This document shows positions 25,772-34,172 of a stretch of 64,000 bases of DNA, one piece after another. This DNA comes from Streptomyces spiralis (GTDB taxonomy: Bacteria > Actinomycetota > Actinomycetes > Streptomycetales > Streptomycetaceae). Both the position numbers and the translations under genes were made by a program. The notes beneath the pieces were generated by a model that did no database searches, had not been told where the DNA came from, and saw nothing but the letters and a program-made list of their open reading frames with translations. Position 1 is the first letter of the stretch. Every line of letters starts with the position of its first letter. The stretch is from NCBI RefSeq assembly GCF_014654675.1, contig NZ_BNBC01000016.1, positions 114,197 to 178,196 on the forward strand, read 5' to 3'.

Positions 25772-26245
25772 GTGTTCACAAGCGTATTGATGATCGAGAA
25801 GGCCCTGACGTCCGCCGACGTGGAGTTCGTCACCACCCTGCACGGCGAGGAGCCGGTCTCCTTCCACGTGCTGCTCCAGCCGCGCGGCGAGCAGGCCGAC
25901 CGGCTGCTGCGGGCCATCGACGACATCGCGCTCGGCGAGATCGACGAGGCGGCGCGGGAGGGCGAGACGCCCGAGGGCGAGGCCGCGACGAGCGAGGGCG
26001 AGCGGGCCCTGGAGGTCTCCCTCAAGGCGCTGCGCGCCGCGGGTGGCGAGGCCGAGGGGCGCCTGGTGGAGAACCATCCGCTGGACGCCCTGAAGTCCCT
26101 GGTCGCGGACGTCGGCGCGGACGAGGTGATCGTCCTGACCGACCCGCACTACGTGGAGGAGTTCTTCCACCGGGACTGGGCCTCACGGGCCCGTCACAAG
26201 GTCGGCGTACCGGTCCTGAAGCTGTTCTCGCACAGCAAGGCATAG
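25772..26245 (+). CDS. Conserved actinobacterial hypothetical protein, 157 residues
   Basis: It starts at GTG (V-F-T-S-V-L-M-I-E-K-A-L) with AAAGGG upstream; an ATG six codons later is the alternative. The N-terminal part (SADVEFVTTLHGEEPVSFHV) and the C-terminal part (LVADVGADEVIVLTDPHYVE) have the alpha/beta pattern of a universal-stress or Rossmann-like fold. A central Glu/Ala-rich loop (about 50-80) separates them. Homologues in Streptomyces have been labelled indole-3-glycerol phosphate synthase, but no TrpC motif is present, so I do not adopt that name. It precedes murC by 73 bp. Confidence 0.72.
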   Translation: MFTSVLMIEKALTSADVEFVTTLHGEEPVSFHVLLQPRGEQADRLLRAIDDIALGEIDEAAREGETPEGEAATSEGERALEVSLKALRAAGGEAEGRLVENHPLDALKSLVADVGADEVIVLTDPHYVEEFFHRDWASRARHKVGVPVLKLFSHSKA

Positions 26246-26318
26246 GCTTGGGCGGCGCCCCCGCGCTCGGGTGCGCGCACCGTCGTACCGCAGCCGTACC
26301 ACCTGGGGAGAAAAGCGC

Positions 26319-27713
26319 ATGGCACCCGGCCTTCCTACCGCCATGGACCGACCGCACTTCATCGGCATCGGCGGCGCCGGGATGTCGGGCATCGCCAAGA
26401 TCCTCGCCCAGCGCGGCGCGCGGGTCGCGGGCAGTGACGCCAAGGACTCCGCGACCGCCGAGGCGCTGCGCGCGCTGGGTGCCACCGTGCACGTCGGGCA
26501 CGCGGCCGAGCACCTCGCCGACGACGCCAGCTGCGTCGTCGTCTCCTCCGCCATCCGCCAGGACAACCCCGAGCTGGCCCGCGCCGCCGAGCTGGGCATC
26601 CCGGTCGTCCACCGCTCCGACGCCCTGGCCGCCCTGATGACGGGCCTGCGCCCGATCGCGGTCGCCGGCACCCACGGCAAGACGACCACGACCTCCATGC
26701 TCGCGGTCTCCCTCTCCGAGCTGGGCCTGAAGCCCTCCTACGCCATCGGCGGCGACCTGGACGCCCCCGGCTCCAACGCGCTGCACGGCGAGGGCGACAT
26801 CTTCGTCGCCGAGGCGGACGAATCGGACCGCAGCTTCCACAAGTACGCCCCCGAGGTCGCCATCGTCCTCAACGTGGAACTGGACCACCACGCCAATTAC
26901 GCCTCGATGGACGAGATCTACGAGTCCTTCGAGACCTTCGTGGACCGCATCACCGAGGGCGGCACGCTGGTGATCGCGGCCGACCACGAGGGCGCGCGCG
27001 AGCTGACGCGCCGCATCGCGGCCCGCGACGTGCGGGTGGTGACGTACGGCGAGTCCGAGGACGCCGACGTGCGCATCCTCTCGGTCGTGCCGCAGGGCCT
27101 GATGAGCGAGGTCACCGTCCTGCTGGACGGCACCGAGCTCACCTTCTCGGTCTCCGTCCCCGGCCGCCACTACGCGCACAACGCCGTCGCCGCACTGGCC
27201 GCCGGTCTGGCCCTCGGCATCCCGGCCGCCGAGCTCGCCCCCGCCCTGGCCGCCTACACCGGCGTCAAGCGGCGGCTCCAGCTCAAGGGCGAGGCCGCGG
27301 GCGTCCAGGTGATCGACTCCTACGCCCACCACCCGACCGAGATGACCGCCGACCTGGAGGCGATGCGCGGCGCCGCGGGCGACGCCCGGATCCTGGTCGT
27401 CTTCCAGCCGCACCTGTTCTCCCGCACCCAGGAGCTGGGCAAGGAGATGGGCCAGGCGCTCGCCCTCGCCGACGCCTCCGTGGTCCTGGACATCTACCCC
27501 GCCCGTGAGGACCCGATCCCCGGCGTCACCAGCGAGCTGATCATCGAGGCGTCCCGGGCCGCAGGCGCCGACGTCACGGCCGTCCACGACAAGGCGGAGG
27601 TGCCGGACGTGATCGCGGGAATGGCAAAGGCCGGCGATCTCGTTCTCACCATGGGAGCGGGCGACGTCACCGACCTCGGCCCGCGCATCCTGGACCGACT
27701 GGACGAGAACTGA
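26319..27713 (+). CDS. murC: UDP-N-acetylmuramate--L-alanine ligase
   Basis: A Mur ligase of 464 residues that adds L-Ala to UDP-MurNAc in the cytoplasm. The N-terminal UDP-binding motif is FIGIGGAGMSGIAKILAQRG, the ATP-binding loop is VAGTHGKTTTTSMLA (about 113-127), and DESDRSFHKYAPEVAIVLNV, YAHHPTEM and FQPHLFSRT are ligase motifs. The ATG at 26319 has GGGGAG eight bases upstream. It is away from the main dcw division cluster, as is usual for this second-site murC in Streptomyces. msrB follows 18 bp later on the same strand, so they may be co-transcribed. Confidence 0.95.
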   Translation: MAPGLPTAMDRPHFIGIGGAGMSGIAKILAQRGARVAGSDAKDSATAEALRALGATVHVGHAAEHLADDASCVVVSSAIRQDNPELARAAELGIPVVHRSDALAALMTGLRPIAVAGTHGKTTTTSMLAVSLSELGLKPSYAIGGDLDAPGSNALHGEGDIFVAEADESDRSFHKYAPEVAIVLNVELDHHANYASMDEIYESFETFVDRITEGGTLVIAADHEGARELTRRIAARDVRVVTYGESEDADVRILSVVPQGLMSEVTVLLDGTELTFSVSVPGRHYAHNAVAALAAGLALGIPAAELAPALAAYTGVKRRLQLKGEAAGVQVIDSYAHHPTEMTADLEAMRGAAGDARILVVFQPHLFSRTQELGKEMGQALALADASVVLDIYPAREDPIPGVTSELIIEASRAAGADVTAVHDKAEVPDVIAGMAKAGDLVLTMGAGDVTDLGPRILDRLDEN

Positions 27714-27731
27714 AGCGAGGGGCTGAGGCTC

Positions 27732-28139
27732 ATGCCGTACGACGTCGAGAAGCCGGACGAGCAGTGGCGCGCGGAGCTGACCCCGGCCGAATACGCGGTG
27801 CTGCGCCAGGCCGGCACGGAGCCCGCCTTCACCGGTGAGTACACGGACACCAAGGCCAAGGGCGTCTACTCCTGCCGGGCCTGCGGCGCCGAGCTGTTCA
27901 CCTCCGACACCAAGTTCGAGTCCCACTGCGGCTGGCCGTCCTTCTTCGACCCGAAGGACACCGACGCCGTGGAACTCCTGGAGGACCGTTCCCACGGGAT
28001 GGTGCGCACCGAGGTGCGGTGTGCCCGCTGCGGGTCGCACCTCGGGCATGTCTTCGAGGGAGAGGGGTACCCCACACCCACCGATCAGCGGTACTGCATC
28101 AACAGCATCTCGCTGCGGCTTACGTCGGCCGAGGACTGA
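27732..28139 (+). CDS. msrB: Peptide-methionine (R)-S-oxide reductase
   Basis: A 135-residue zinc-containing MsrB that repairs methionine-R-sulfoxide. The two zinc CxxC pairs are Cys48/Cys51 and Cys97/Cys100, HCGWPSFFDP is the substrate loop, and the catalytic cysteine is Cys122 in QRYCINSISL. Cys66 in SHCGWPS is in the place of the usual resolving cysteine. The gene starts 18 bp after murC. Full length for the family. Confidence 0.96.
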   Translation: MPYDVEKPDEQWRAELTPAEYAVLRQAGTEPAFTGEYTDTKAKGVYSCRACGAELFTSDTKFESHCGWPSFFDPKDTDAVELLEDRSHGMVRTEVRCARCGSHLGHVFEGEGYPTPTDQRYCINSISLRLTSAED

Positions 28140-28267
28140 GCCGGGAGTCGGGAGTCGCGGCAGGAGGCTTTGCAGCACCCTGACGCGGTGGGACAATATG
28201 GGACACAGGTGGCGTCGCCGACGCCACCGGCAGTTTCTCCGCATCTCCGCAGAGGCGGGTGAAAGAG

Positions 28268-28633
28268 ATGGTCACAGCCTCCTACGTCGAACTGGCCGCG
28301 GCGCCGCACGTGTGGGCCACTCTGGGAGCCTTCATCGGTGGTCTGGTGGTCGTGTGCGCGCTCGTATGGGCCGTAGGCATGGGCATCGGCGTGATGCGCC
28401 GCGAGCCCGACCGCCCCAAGGACCACGAGCAGCCGCACCTCCCGGTCACCGGAGCCGTCGAGGAGATCAGCGAGATCCGCGAGCCGGACGAGGTGGAGCC
28501 CGAGGACGGGCAGCGGCTCATGCCGTACGAGATCCATCGCGCCGGCACCCGCCGCAGCGAGGACCAGCACCGGCACCGCTGGGCCCCGGGCACCAGCGGA
28601 TCCTTCGGCAGTGGAGGCCCGGGCGCCCACTGA
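28268..28633 (+). CDS. DUF6479-type small single-pass membrane protein
   Basis: A 121-residue protein with one strong membrane helix (ATLGAFIGGLVVVCALVWAV) near the N-terminus and a long charged cytoplasmic or periplasmic tail rich in Glu, Pro and His, ending in a Gly/Ser stretch. This matches the DUF6479 pattern known from Streptomyces, without assigned function. The ATG at 28268 is chosen; a GTG at 28259 (three codons earlier) has GAGG too close. A strong terminator follows 8 bp after the stop. Confidence 0.7.
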   Translation: MVTASYVELAAAPHVWATLGAFIGGLVVVCALVWAVGMGIGVMRREPDRPKDHEQPHLPVTGAVEEISEIREPDEVEPEDGQRLMPYEIHRAGTRRSEDQHRHRWAPGTSGSFGSGGPGAH

Positions 28634-28640
28634 CCCGAGG

Positions 28641-28677
28641 AAACGGGGCAGGTTCCTTCACGGGGCCTGCCCCGTTT
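28641..28677 (+). terminator. Strong stem-loop terminator after the DUF6479 gene
   Basis: AAACGGGGCAGG (28641-28652) and CCTGCCCCGTTT (28666-28677) form a perfect 12-bp stem with a 13-nt loop, followed by one more T. It ends the transcript of the DUF6479 gene, and possibly the murC-msrB read-through. Confidence 0.85.
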
Positions 28678-28843
28678 TCACAGGCCCTGTTCACAGGTCC
28701 TGCCACACCTTCACGCGACGCGCCTCCGCCCGGGGCGCTCCCGGTCCGCCGCAACCCGAGGCGTCTAGACTCACTCCGCAACGGCCCGTGCGACCGTGGC
28801 CGAGAGCGGGCAGCTTCTGCCAGACCCGAAGGGCGTTCGGCGT

Positions 28844-30043
28844 TTGATACGCATAGACACAGTCACCAAGCGGTACCCGGACGGCACGGTCGCGGTCGAC
28901 CGGCTCTCGCTGGAGATACCGGACCGCTCGATCACCGTCCTCGTCGGACCCTCCGGCTGCGGCAAGACCACCACCCTGCGCATGATCAACCGGATGGTGG
29001 AGCCCAGCGAGGGCAGCATCCTCCTGGACGGCGTGGACATCCGGGAACAGCCCGTCAACTCCCTGCGCCGGTCGATGGGTTACGTCATCCAGAACGCCGG
29101 TCTCTTCCAGCACCGCACCATCGTCGACAACATCGCCACCGTGCCCCGGCTGCTCGGCTGGAGCAGGAGCAAGTCCCGGGCGCGGGCCATGGAGTTGATG
29201 GAGCGCGTCGGCCTGGACTCCGCACTGGCCAAGCGCTACCCCTACCAGCTGTCGGGCGGTCAGCAGCAGCGGGTCGGCGTGGCCCGGGCGCTCGCCGCCG
29301 ACCCGCCCGTGCTGCTGATGGACGAGCCGTTCTCCGCCGTCGACCCGGTGGTGCGCAAGGGACTGCAGGACGAACTCCTGCGCATCCAGGACGAGCTGGG
29401 CAAGACGATCGTCTTCGTCACCCACGACATCGACGAGGCCATCAAGCTCGGCACGACGGTCGCGGTGCTGCGCACCGGCGGCCGGCTCGCCCAGTACGCG
29501 CCGCCCGCCGAACTGCTCACCGCCCCCGCCGACGCCTTCGTGGAGGACTTCCTCGGCACCGACCGCGGCATCCGCCGGCTCTCCTTCTTCGGCACCGAGG
29601 GGCTGGAGCTGAAGCGCGCCCCGATCGTCACGGTCGACACCACCGCCGAGGAGGTCGCCGCGCGCACCGACGTCGACGACGACGTGCCCTACCTCCTCGT
29701 CACCGACCGCGACGGCAGGCCCCTCGGCTGGAGCGAGCCGGCCGCGCTCGCAGCCGGGCCGGTGGACGTGGCCCGGCTGCTGCCCCACGGACGGCCCTTC
29801 CGGCACGGCGGCGAGTCCCTGCGCGCCGCCCTGGACTGCGCCGTGCTCTCCCCGACCGGCTGGGCCGTCGCCGTGGACGGCACCGGCCGAGCCGTCGGCG
29901 TCGTCTCGCAGCAGGCCATCGGCGAGGCGATCCGCACGGCCCACGCCGAGCGCACCACCGGCGCCGCCGGCGACGACGGCAGTACCGGTGGTGGTGCACT
30001 CGGTGACGCGGATGCCGCGACCGGCGCCGAGGTCGCCGGATGA
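28844..30043 (+). CDS. Quaternary-amine (choline/glycine betaine) ABC transporter ATP-binding protein
   Basis: A 399-residue ATPase of the OpuCA/ProV type: Walker A VGPSGCGKTTTLRMINR, signature YQLSGGQQQRVGVARALAAD, Walker B VLLMDEPFSAVDP, and the C-terminal half expected of this family (degenerate CBS-like region, about 250-375). The TTG at 28844 (read as M-I-R-I-D-T-V) is preferred because it places the first strand normally and GAAGGG lies upstream; a GTG at 28796 is the alternative. It starts an operon with two permeases (ATGA overlaps) and a binding protein, importing compatible solutes for osmoprotection. Confidence 0.9.
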   Translation: MIRIDTVTKRYPDGTVAVDRLSLEIPDRSITVLVGPSGCGKTTTLRMINRMVEPSEGSILLDGVDIREQPVNSLRRSMGYVIQNAGLFQHRTIVDNIATVPRLLGWSRSKSRARAMELMERVGLDSALAKRYPYQLSGGQQQRVGVARALAADPPVLLMDEPFSAVDPVVRKGLQDELLRIQDELGKTIVFVTHDIDEAIKLGTTVAVLRTGGRLAQYAPPAELLTAPADAFVEDFLGTDRGIRRLSFFGTEGLELKRAPIVTVDTTAEEVAARTDVDDDVPYLLVTDRDGRPLGWSEPAALAAGPVDVARLLPHGRPFRHGGESLRAALDCAVLSPTGWAVAVDGTGRAVGVVSQQAIGEAIRTAHAERTTGAAGDDGSTGGGALGDADAATGAEVAG

Positions 30044-30768
30044 GCGGCTTCTTCGACCTCCCGAGCGATCTCCAGCACAGCTGGCTCGGCCTGATCGGCC
30101 TGCATCTGCGCGAGGCCCTGCTGCCGGTCCTGGCCGGCCTCCTCGTCTCGCTGCCGATCGCGCAACTGTGTGTGCGCTTCCGCTGGTTGTACGCGCCGGT
30201 GCTGGGCCTGACCACCGTCCTCTACGCCATTCCCTCGCTGGCCTTCTTCGTCGTCCTGATCGACTACACCGGCCAGACCGAGCTGACCGTGATGATCCCG
30301 CTCGCCGTCTACAGCCTGGTCGTGCTCGTCCCGGCCATCGTCGACGGTGTCCGCTCGGTGCCGCAGGAGACGCTCGCCGCCGCCACCGCCATGGGTTTCG
30401 GCCCCGTACGGCGCTATGTCCAGGTGCAGTTGCCGATCGCGGTACCCGCCATCATCGCGGGACTGCGGGTGGCGACCGTGTCCAGCATCTCCCTGGTCAG
30501 CGTGGGCATGCTGATCGGCAACCAGGGCGCGCTCGGCAATCTGCTCAACGACGCCAACATCTACCACCGGCCCGAACTCGCGGTGAACTCCGTGGTCACC
30601 ACGGCGGCCCTGGCCATCCTCGCCGACGCCGCCCTGGTCCTCGTACGCCGCCTGCTCACCCCCTGGATGCCGCACGGCACCCGCCGCCGCGCCCCGGCCG
30701 AGGCCGCCGACGCCGCCGAGGCAGGGCCCGAGCCGGCCGTGCCCGCCCTGGAGGACACCGTCCGGTGA
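30040..30768 (+). CDS. Quaternary-amine ABC transporter permease 1
   Basis: A 242-residue inner-membrane permease of the OpuCB/ProW class with about six helices. The conserved EAA-type loop is ETLAAATAMGFGPVRRYVQVQLPIAVPAI in pattern (E-x3-A-A-x3-G). The ATG overlaps the ATPase stop codon. The tail beyond residue 215 is Ala/Glu/Pro-rich and extra to the family core. Confidence 0.9.
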   Translation: MSGFFDLPSDLQHSWLGLIGLHLREALLPVLAGLLVSLPIAQLCVRFRWLYAPVLGLTTVLYAIPSLAFFVVLIDYTGQTELTVMIPLAVYSLVVLVPAIVDGVRSVPQETLAAATAMGFGPVRRYVQVQLPIAVPAIIAGLRVATVSSISLVSVGMLIGNQGALGNLLNDANIYHRPELAVNSVVTTAALAILADAALVLVRRLLTPWMPHGTRRRAPAEAADAAEAGPEPAVPALEDTVR

Positions 30769-31433
30769 ACGTACTGCACTTCGTCAACGCCTTCTTCAGC
30801 GACAGCGCCCACTGGCACGGCTACGACGGCATCCCCACGCGGCTGATCCAGCACATCCGGTACTGCCTGATCGCGCTCGTCCTCGCTGCCGCCATCGGGC
30901 TGCCCGTCGGCCTGGTCACCGGGCACTACGGGCGCGGCGGCAACGCCCTCGCCTTCATCGCCACCGCCGGGCGGGCCCTGCCCAGCTTCGGTCTGCTGGT
31001 GCTGATGACCATCATGGTCGGCTTCGGCCTGGTGCCCGTCATGGTCCCGCTGGTGGTGCTCGCCGTCCCGCCGATCCTGGTGACCAGCTACGAGTCGGTG
31101 CGTTCCGTCGACCCCTCGCCGGTCGACGCCGCGCGGGGCATGGGCATGCAGGAGTCGCGGATCCTGTTCCAGGTCGAACTGCCCGTCGCGCTCCCGCTGA
31201 TCCTCAGCGGCCTGCGCTCGGGCGCCATCCAGATCGTCTCCACGGCCACCATCGCCGCGTACGTCGGCATCGGCGGCCTCGGCCGCTACGTCATCGACGG
31301 GCTCTACCAGCGCGACTACGAGAAGGTGGTGGGCGGCGCCACACTGGTCGCAGCCCTGGCGCTGGCGACCCTCGCCGTGTTCTGGGCGGTGGCGCGGTGC
31401 ACGGTCTCGCCCGGGGTGCGCAGAAGCGGCTGA
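30765..31433 (+). CDS. Quaternary-amine ABC transporter permease 2
   Basis: A 222-residue permease paralogous to the preceding gene; two permeases per system is the OpuC-type (OpuCB/OpuCD) layout. The coupling loop reads PVDAARGMGMQESRILFQVE and is followed by the terminal helices. The GTG start overlaps the stop of permease 1 (GTGA). Confidence 0.9.
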   Translation: MNVLHFVNAFFSDSAHWHGYDGIPTRLIQHIRYCLIALVLAAAIGLPVGLVTGHYGRGGNALAFIATAGRALPSFGLLVLMTIMVGFGLVPVMVPLVVLAVPPILVTSYESVRSVDPSPVDAARGMGMQESRILFQVELPVALPLILSGLRSGAIQIVSTATIAAYVGIGGLGRYVIDGLYQRDYEKVVGGATLVAALALATLAVFWAVARCTVSPGVRRSG

Positions 31434-31517
31434 TCCGCGACGTGCGGCGGCGCCGCCCCAGGCGGGCGTCTCGCACAACTCGGCGAAGATCGAAGCCAAT
31501 CGGTGACCCGGTGACTC

Positions 31518-31547
31518 TTGACTGACCGAGAACCGGCTGGATTGGAT
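31518..31547 (+). promoter_or_regulatory. Promoter of the binding-protein gene, probably leaderless
   Basis: TTGACT (31518-31523), an 18-bp spacer and TTGGAT (31542-31547) fit a Streptomyces housekeeping promoter. The -10 box ends 7 bp before the GTG at 31555, and no ribosome-binding site precedes that codon. The mRNA therefore probably begins at the start codon. This gives the binding protein a promoter of its own in addition to operon read-through. Confidence 0.5.
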
Positions 31548-31554
31548 CGGACAG

Positions 31555-32517
31555 GTGACTTCTCACCCGAAGAACTCCAGGTCCAGCACGAGGCTCACCG
31601 GCGCGGCCGCCGTCGCGCTCGCCACCGTCGCGGCGCTCGTCACCGGGTGTTCGTCGTCCTCAGACAACACGTCCGACAACCCGCTCACGGGCGGCGGGGC
31701 GAGCGGCGACGGCGTCGTCGTCGGCTCCAACAACTTCGCCGAGAGCATCCTGCTCGCCGACATCTACGGCGAGGCCCTGAAGGCCAAGGGCATCAAGGTC
31801 ACCTACAAGCCCAACATCGGCAGCCGCGAGACCACGTACGGCCTGCTCAAGAACGGCTCGATCACCGTACTGCCCGAGTACAACGGCGCGCTGCTGGCCT
31901 ACCTCGACAAGAAGGCCGCCCCGAAGACGGTGGAGGCCACGACGGCCGCGATCAACAGCAAGCTCGACCCGAACCTGACGCTGCTTCAGCCCGCGCCCGC
32001 GCAGGACAAGGACTCGGTCACCGTCAACGCCGAGACGGCGAAGAAGTACCACCTCACCGGGCAGTCCTCCATCGCGGACCTCAAGGACGCGGCCAAGGAC
32101 CTCGTCTTCGGCGGCTCGCCCGAGTTCCAGGCCCGGCAGCAGGGCCTCCTCGGCCTGAAGTCGGTCTACGGACTCCAGTTCAAGTCCTTCAAGGCCCTGG
32201 ACGCGGGCGGCCCGCTGACCCAGGAGGCCCTGAAGAAGAACACCGTGCAGGTCGCGGACGTCTTCACCACCGACCCGACCATCGCCAAGGAGAAGTTCGT
32301 GGTCCTCCAGGACCCGAAGAACCTCTTCGGCTTCGAGAACGTCCAGCCGCTCGTCCGCAAGGGCAAGCTCTCCCAGAAGGGTGTCGACGCGCTCAACGCG
32401 GTCTCCGCCAAGCTGGACACGGCCACTCTGCTGGACCTGGACACCCAGGTGCAGGCCCAGAAGAAGGACCCGCTCGACGTCGCCAAGGCCTGGCTGAAGT
32501 CGGCCGGTCTCGGCTGA
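31555..32517 (+). CDS. Quaternary-amine ABC transporter substrate-binding lipoprotein
   Basis: A 320-residue OpuAC/OsmF-type binding protein. The lipoprotein signal ends at lipobox VTGC (Cys32). The mature domain begins VVVGSNNFAESILLADIYGE and contains PNIGSRETTYGLLKNGSI and LPEYNGALLAY, the usual ligand-contact regions. It is anchored on the outer face of the membrane and delivers choline, betaine or similar compounds to the permeases encoded just upstream. The GTG start lacks a ribosome-binding site, fitting a leaderless message. The next gene is convergent 6 bp later. Confidence 0.92.
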   Translation: MTSHPKNSRSSTRLTGAAAVALATVAALVTGCSSSSDNTSDNPLTGGGASGDGVVVGSNNFAESILLADIYGEALKAKGIKVTYKPNIGSRETTYGLLKNGSITVLPEYNGALLAYLDKKAAPKTVEATTAAINSKLDPNLTLLQPAPAQDKDSVTVNAETAKKYHLTGQSSIADLKDAAKDLVFGGSPEFQARQQGLLGLKSVYGLQFKSFKALDAGGPLTQEALKKNTVQVADVFTTDPTIAKEKFVVLQDPKNLFGFENVQPLVRKGKLSQKGVDALNAVSAKLDTATLLDLDTQVQAQKKDPLDVAKAWLKSAGLG

Positions 32518-32523
32518 CGCACC

Positions 32524-32985
32524 TCAGGTGCCGGCCGCCCGCGCCCGCCCCCGGGCCTGCCTGCGCCGCTGCCTGCGTGCCCGGCGGGACTCCTGGTCCG
32601 GGAGCCAGCCGAAGACCAGGCAGCTGCCGGTCGCCCCGAGGAGGAGGCCGAGGAAGAAACCGCCCATGTTGGAGGTGACCCAGGTGCCCAGGGACAGCAG
32701 GATGCCGGTGAGGGAGTAGAAGAGGCGCTGGGCGGGGTTGAAGAGGGTCAGCAGCCCGCACAGCACCATCAGCGTGGGCAGCAGATAGCCGGCCAGGCCC
32801 TGCATCCCAATGTGCAGCACGACCTTCAGTGATGCCTTCTCGGTGAGCAGGATCTCCGCCCCGCCCAGCGTGAGCAGCAGCCCGCCCCAGAAGGGGCGGC
32901 GGAACCGCCAGTCGCGGAACGCGGCCCGCGGGCCCGGTCGCGGCATACCCGGGCCCGCCTGCCCTGCGCGTACGTCGGCCGTCAT
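32524..32985 (-). CDS. DUF6114 membrane protein
   Basis: A 153-residue integral membrane protein with about four helices (FWGGLLLTLGGAEILL, LAGYLLPTLMVLCGLLTLF, LFYSLTGILLSLGTWV and FFLGLLLGATGSCLVF) and a very basic tail. This pattern is the DUF6114 family, which in Streptomyces is regularly coded beside DUF6230. It starts 4 bp after the DUF6230 stop, so the two form an operon. No function is established. A basic cytoplasmic tail and compact bundle suggest a partner or anchor for the DUF6230 protein. Confidence 0.82.
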   Translation of the reverse strand: MTADVRAGQAGPGMPRPGPRAAFRDWRFRRPFWGGLLLTLGGAEILLTEKASLKVVLHIGMQGLAGYLLPTLMVLCGLLTLFNPAQRLFYSLTGILLSLGTWVTSNMGGFFLGLLLGATGSCLVFGWLPDQESRRARRQRRRQARGRARAAGT

Positions 32986-32989
32986 CGGT

Positions 32990-33652
32990 TCAGCAACCCG
33001 AGTCGCTGAACCGGAGCTTGAGGCCCGGCAGCTTGAACACGCCCGCCGTCGTGGCGTAGTTGGTCTGCCGCAGGTTGGCGATGCGAACCGTGTCCGACTG
33101 CTGGCTGAACACGCCCTTGGGGCCCTGTACACCCGCCTTGGTGAGCGTGCTGGCGTCGTTGCCGATCTCGATGTTGTCGAAGGCGGCGTCGCCCGAGAGC
33201 TCGGTGGAGTCCGTGGTCAGATCGGTCGCCTGCACCTTCTCGGCGCCGCTGCCCGCGGTGATCAGCAGGTTGGTGCCGCCGAGGTCGACGCTCTGGCACA
33301 GCCGGGTCAGCGTCGCGTTCTTGATCGCCGAGGTCACCACCAGCACCTGGCCGCCGGTGTCGCCCGCGTTGGGGCTGTCCTCGGCCATGTCGTCCAGGGC
33401 GCCGAACTGCTCGAAGCCGGTGCCGTTCAGCTCGGTCGCCGTGACCGTGAAGGGCATCCCGGAGATCGCGAACTGGACACCCAGGGCGCCCTGCGCGGTG
33501 AGCACCGCAAGGCCGGCGGCGACCAGGGTGGCGGGCACCGCCATGACGGCGGCACGGCGCAGCCGCACCCGGCCGCGTCTGTCCGTGCCGGGGTGCTCGG
33601 GGGTCTCGGGGGTGGGGTCGGCGGACGGTGTGAGGTCCGAGGACGAGGCCAT
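32990..33652 (-). CDS. DUF6230 family membrane-anchored/exported protein
   Basis: A 220-residue protein. A Pro/Thr/Asp-rich N-terminal cytoplasmic segment precedes one hydrophobic helix (AAVMAVPATLVAAGLAVL), then a beta-rich exported domain (VQFAISGMPFTVTATELNGT, then VLVVTSAIKNATLTRLCQSV) ending LRFSDSGC. Homologues have been labelled cholesterol esterase without supporting motifs; no Ser hydrolase motif is visible here. The ATG at 33652 follows GGGAG and is preferred to the in-frame ATG at 33676. It is the first gene of the DUF6230-DUF6114 operon and is divergent, over about 520 bp, from a secreted protein gene. Confidence 0.82.
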   Translation of the reverse strand: MASSSDLTPSADPTPETPEHPGTDRRGRVRLRRAAVMAVPATLVAAGLAVLTAQGALGVQFAISGMPFTVTATELNGTGFEQFGALDDMAEDSPNAGDTGGQVLVVTSAIKNATLTRLCQSVDLGGTNLLITAGSGAEKVQATDLTTDSTELSGDAAFDNIEIGNDASTLTKAGVQGPKGVFSQQSDTVRIANLRQTNYATTAGVFKLPGLKLRFSDSGC

Positions 33653-33754
33653 GTCTGCTCCCGTGTGCATGGTCAATGCCGGTTCGGAGTTCAGCGGCCC
33701 GTTGCCCTGGCGCGGACAGCGGCTGCCGCGCCACCCGGAGCATCTCCAGGTGGA

Positions 33755-33767
33755 TGCAAGGGCTTTC
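33755..33767 (+). promoter_or_regulatory. Shared 13-bp motif, copy 1
   Basis: TGCAAGGGCTTTC, 103 bp upstream of the DUF6230 start. The identical 13-mer lies at 34076-34088 near the divergent gene, and its 8-bp core recurs inverted (CCCTTGCA) at 33901-33908. Candidate common operator for the two divergent units. The 520-bp region holds no convincing gene. Confidence 0.45.
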
Positions 33768-33900
33768 TGGTTACGCGGCAGTAGGTGCGGAGGAAGTTAC
33801 CGGGGGTTACAGGCAGGGTCAAGGTGCTTGTGAAAGAAAGGTGAACCTTCGGCGCCTCGGTCGTGCGCAGGGCGTACTGCCGCAGCGGACTCGGCCAACT

Positions 33901-33908
33901 CCCTTGCA
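33901..33908 (-). promoter_or_regulatory. Inverted core copy of the shared motif
   Basis: CCCTTGCA is the reverse complement of the TGCAAGGG core found at 33755 and 34076. It lies between the two 13-bp copies and just before TTGACG (33914-33919), which could serve as a -35 box. Confidence 0.3.
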
Positions 33909-34075
33909 GTGCCTTGACGTTGACGAGGCAGCGGGTCTACAACTCTGCGTGGCCTCCCCGGATCCGTGGCGCCGGATCCGTGACGCCGGTTTCACCGCGC
34001 GGCCCGCCGTACGGCCCGCCGCGCTCCTTCCCGGAGCCGTTCGCCTGCCGGCCCTTCATGCACACCGTTCACCTG

Positions 34076-34088
34076 TGCAAGGGCTTTC
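34076..34088 (+). promoter_or_regulatory. Shared 13-bp motif, copy 2
   Basis: TGCAAGGGCTTTC again, 84 bp upstream of the start codon of the secreted protein gene at 34173. It points towards that gene, whereas copy 1 points away from the DUF6230 gene. Confidence 0.45.
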
Positions 34089-34172
34089 ACGTGCCCTCCA
34101 CGGCTCCCTGCGCACGCACCTCAGGGCGTCCCCGCACCTCGCCCGACCCCCACACAGAATCGAGGTACCCGC

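Noticed and set aside
25772..26245. Indole-3-glycerol phosphate synthase
   Set aside because: The name is attached to homologues, but no TIM-barrel or TrpC motif is visible and no trp gene is near.
26022..28244. 740-codon minus-strand frame over murC and msrB
   Set aside because: Composition-driven shadow with no domain; murC and msrB are unambiguous on the + strand.
32990..33652. Cholesterol esterase
   Set aside because: No Ser-hydrolase motif or catalytic triad; the label appears to be a legacy annotation of the DUF6230 family.
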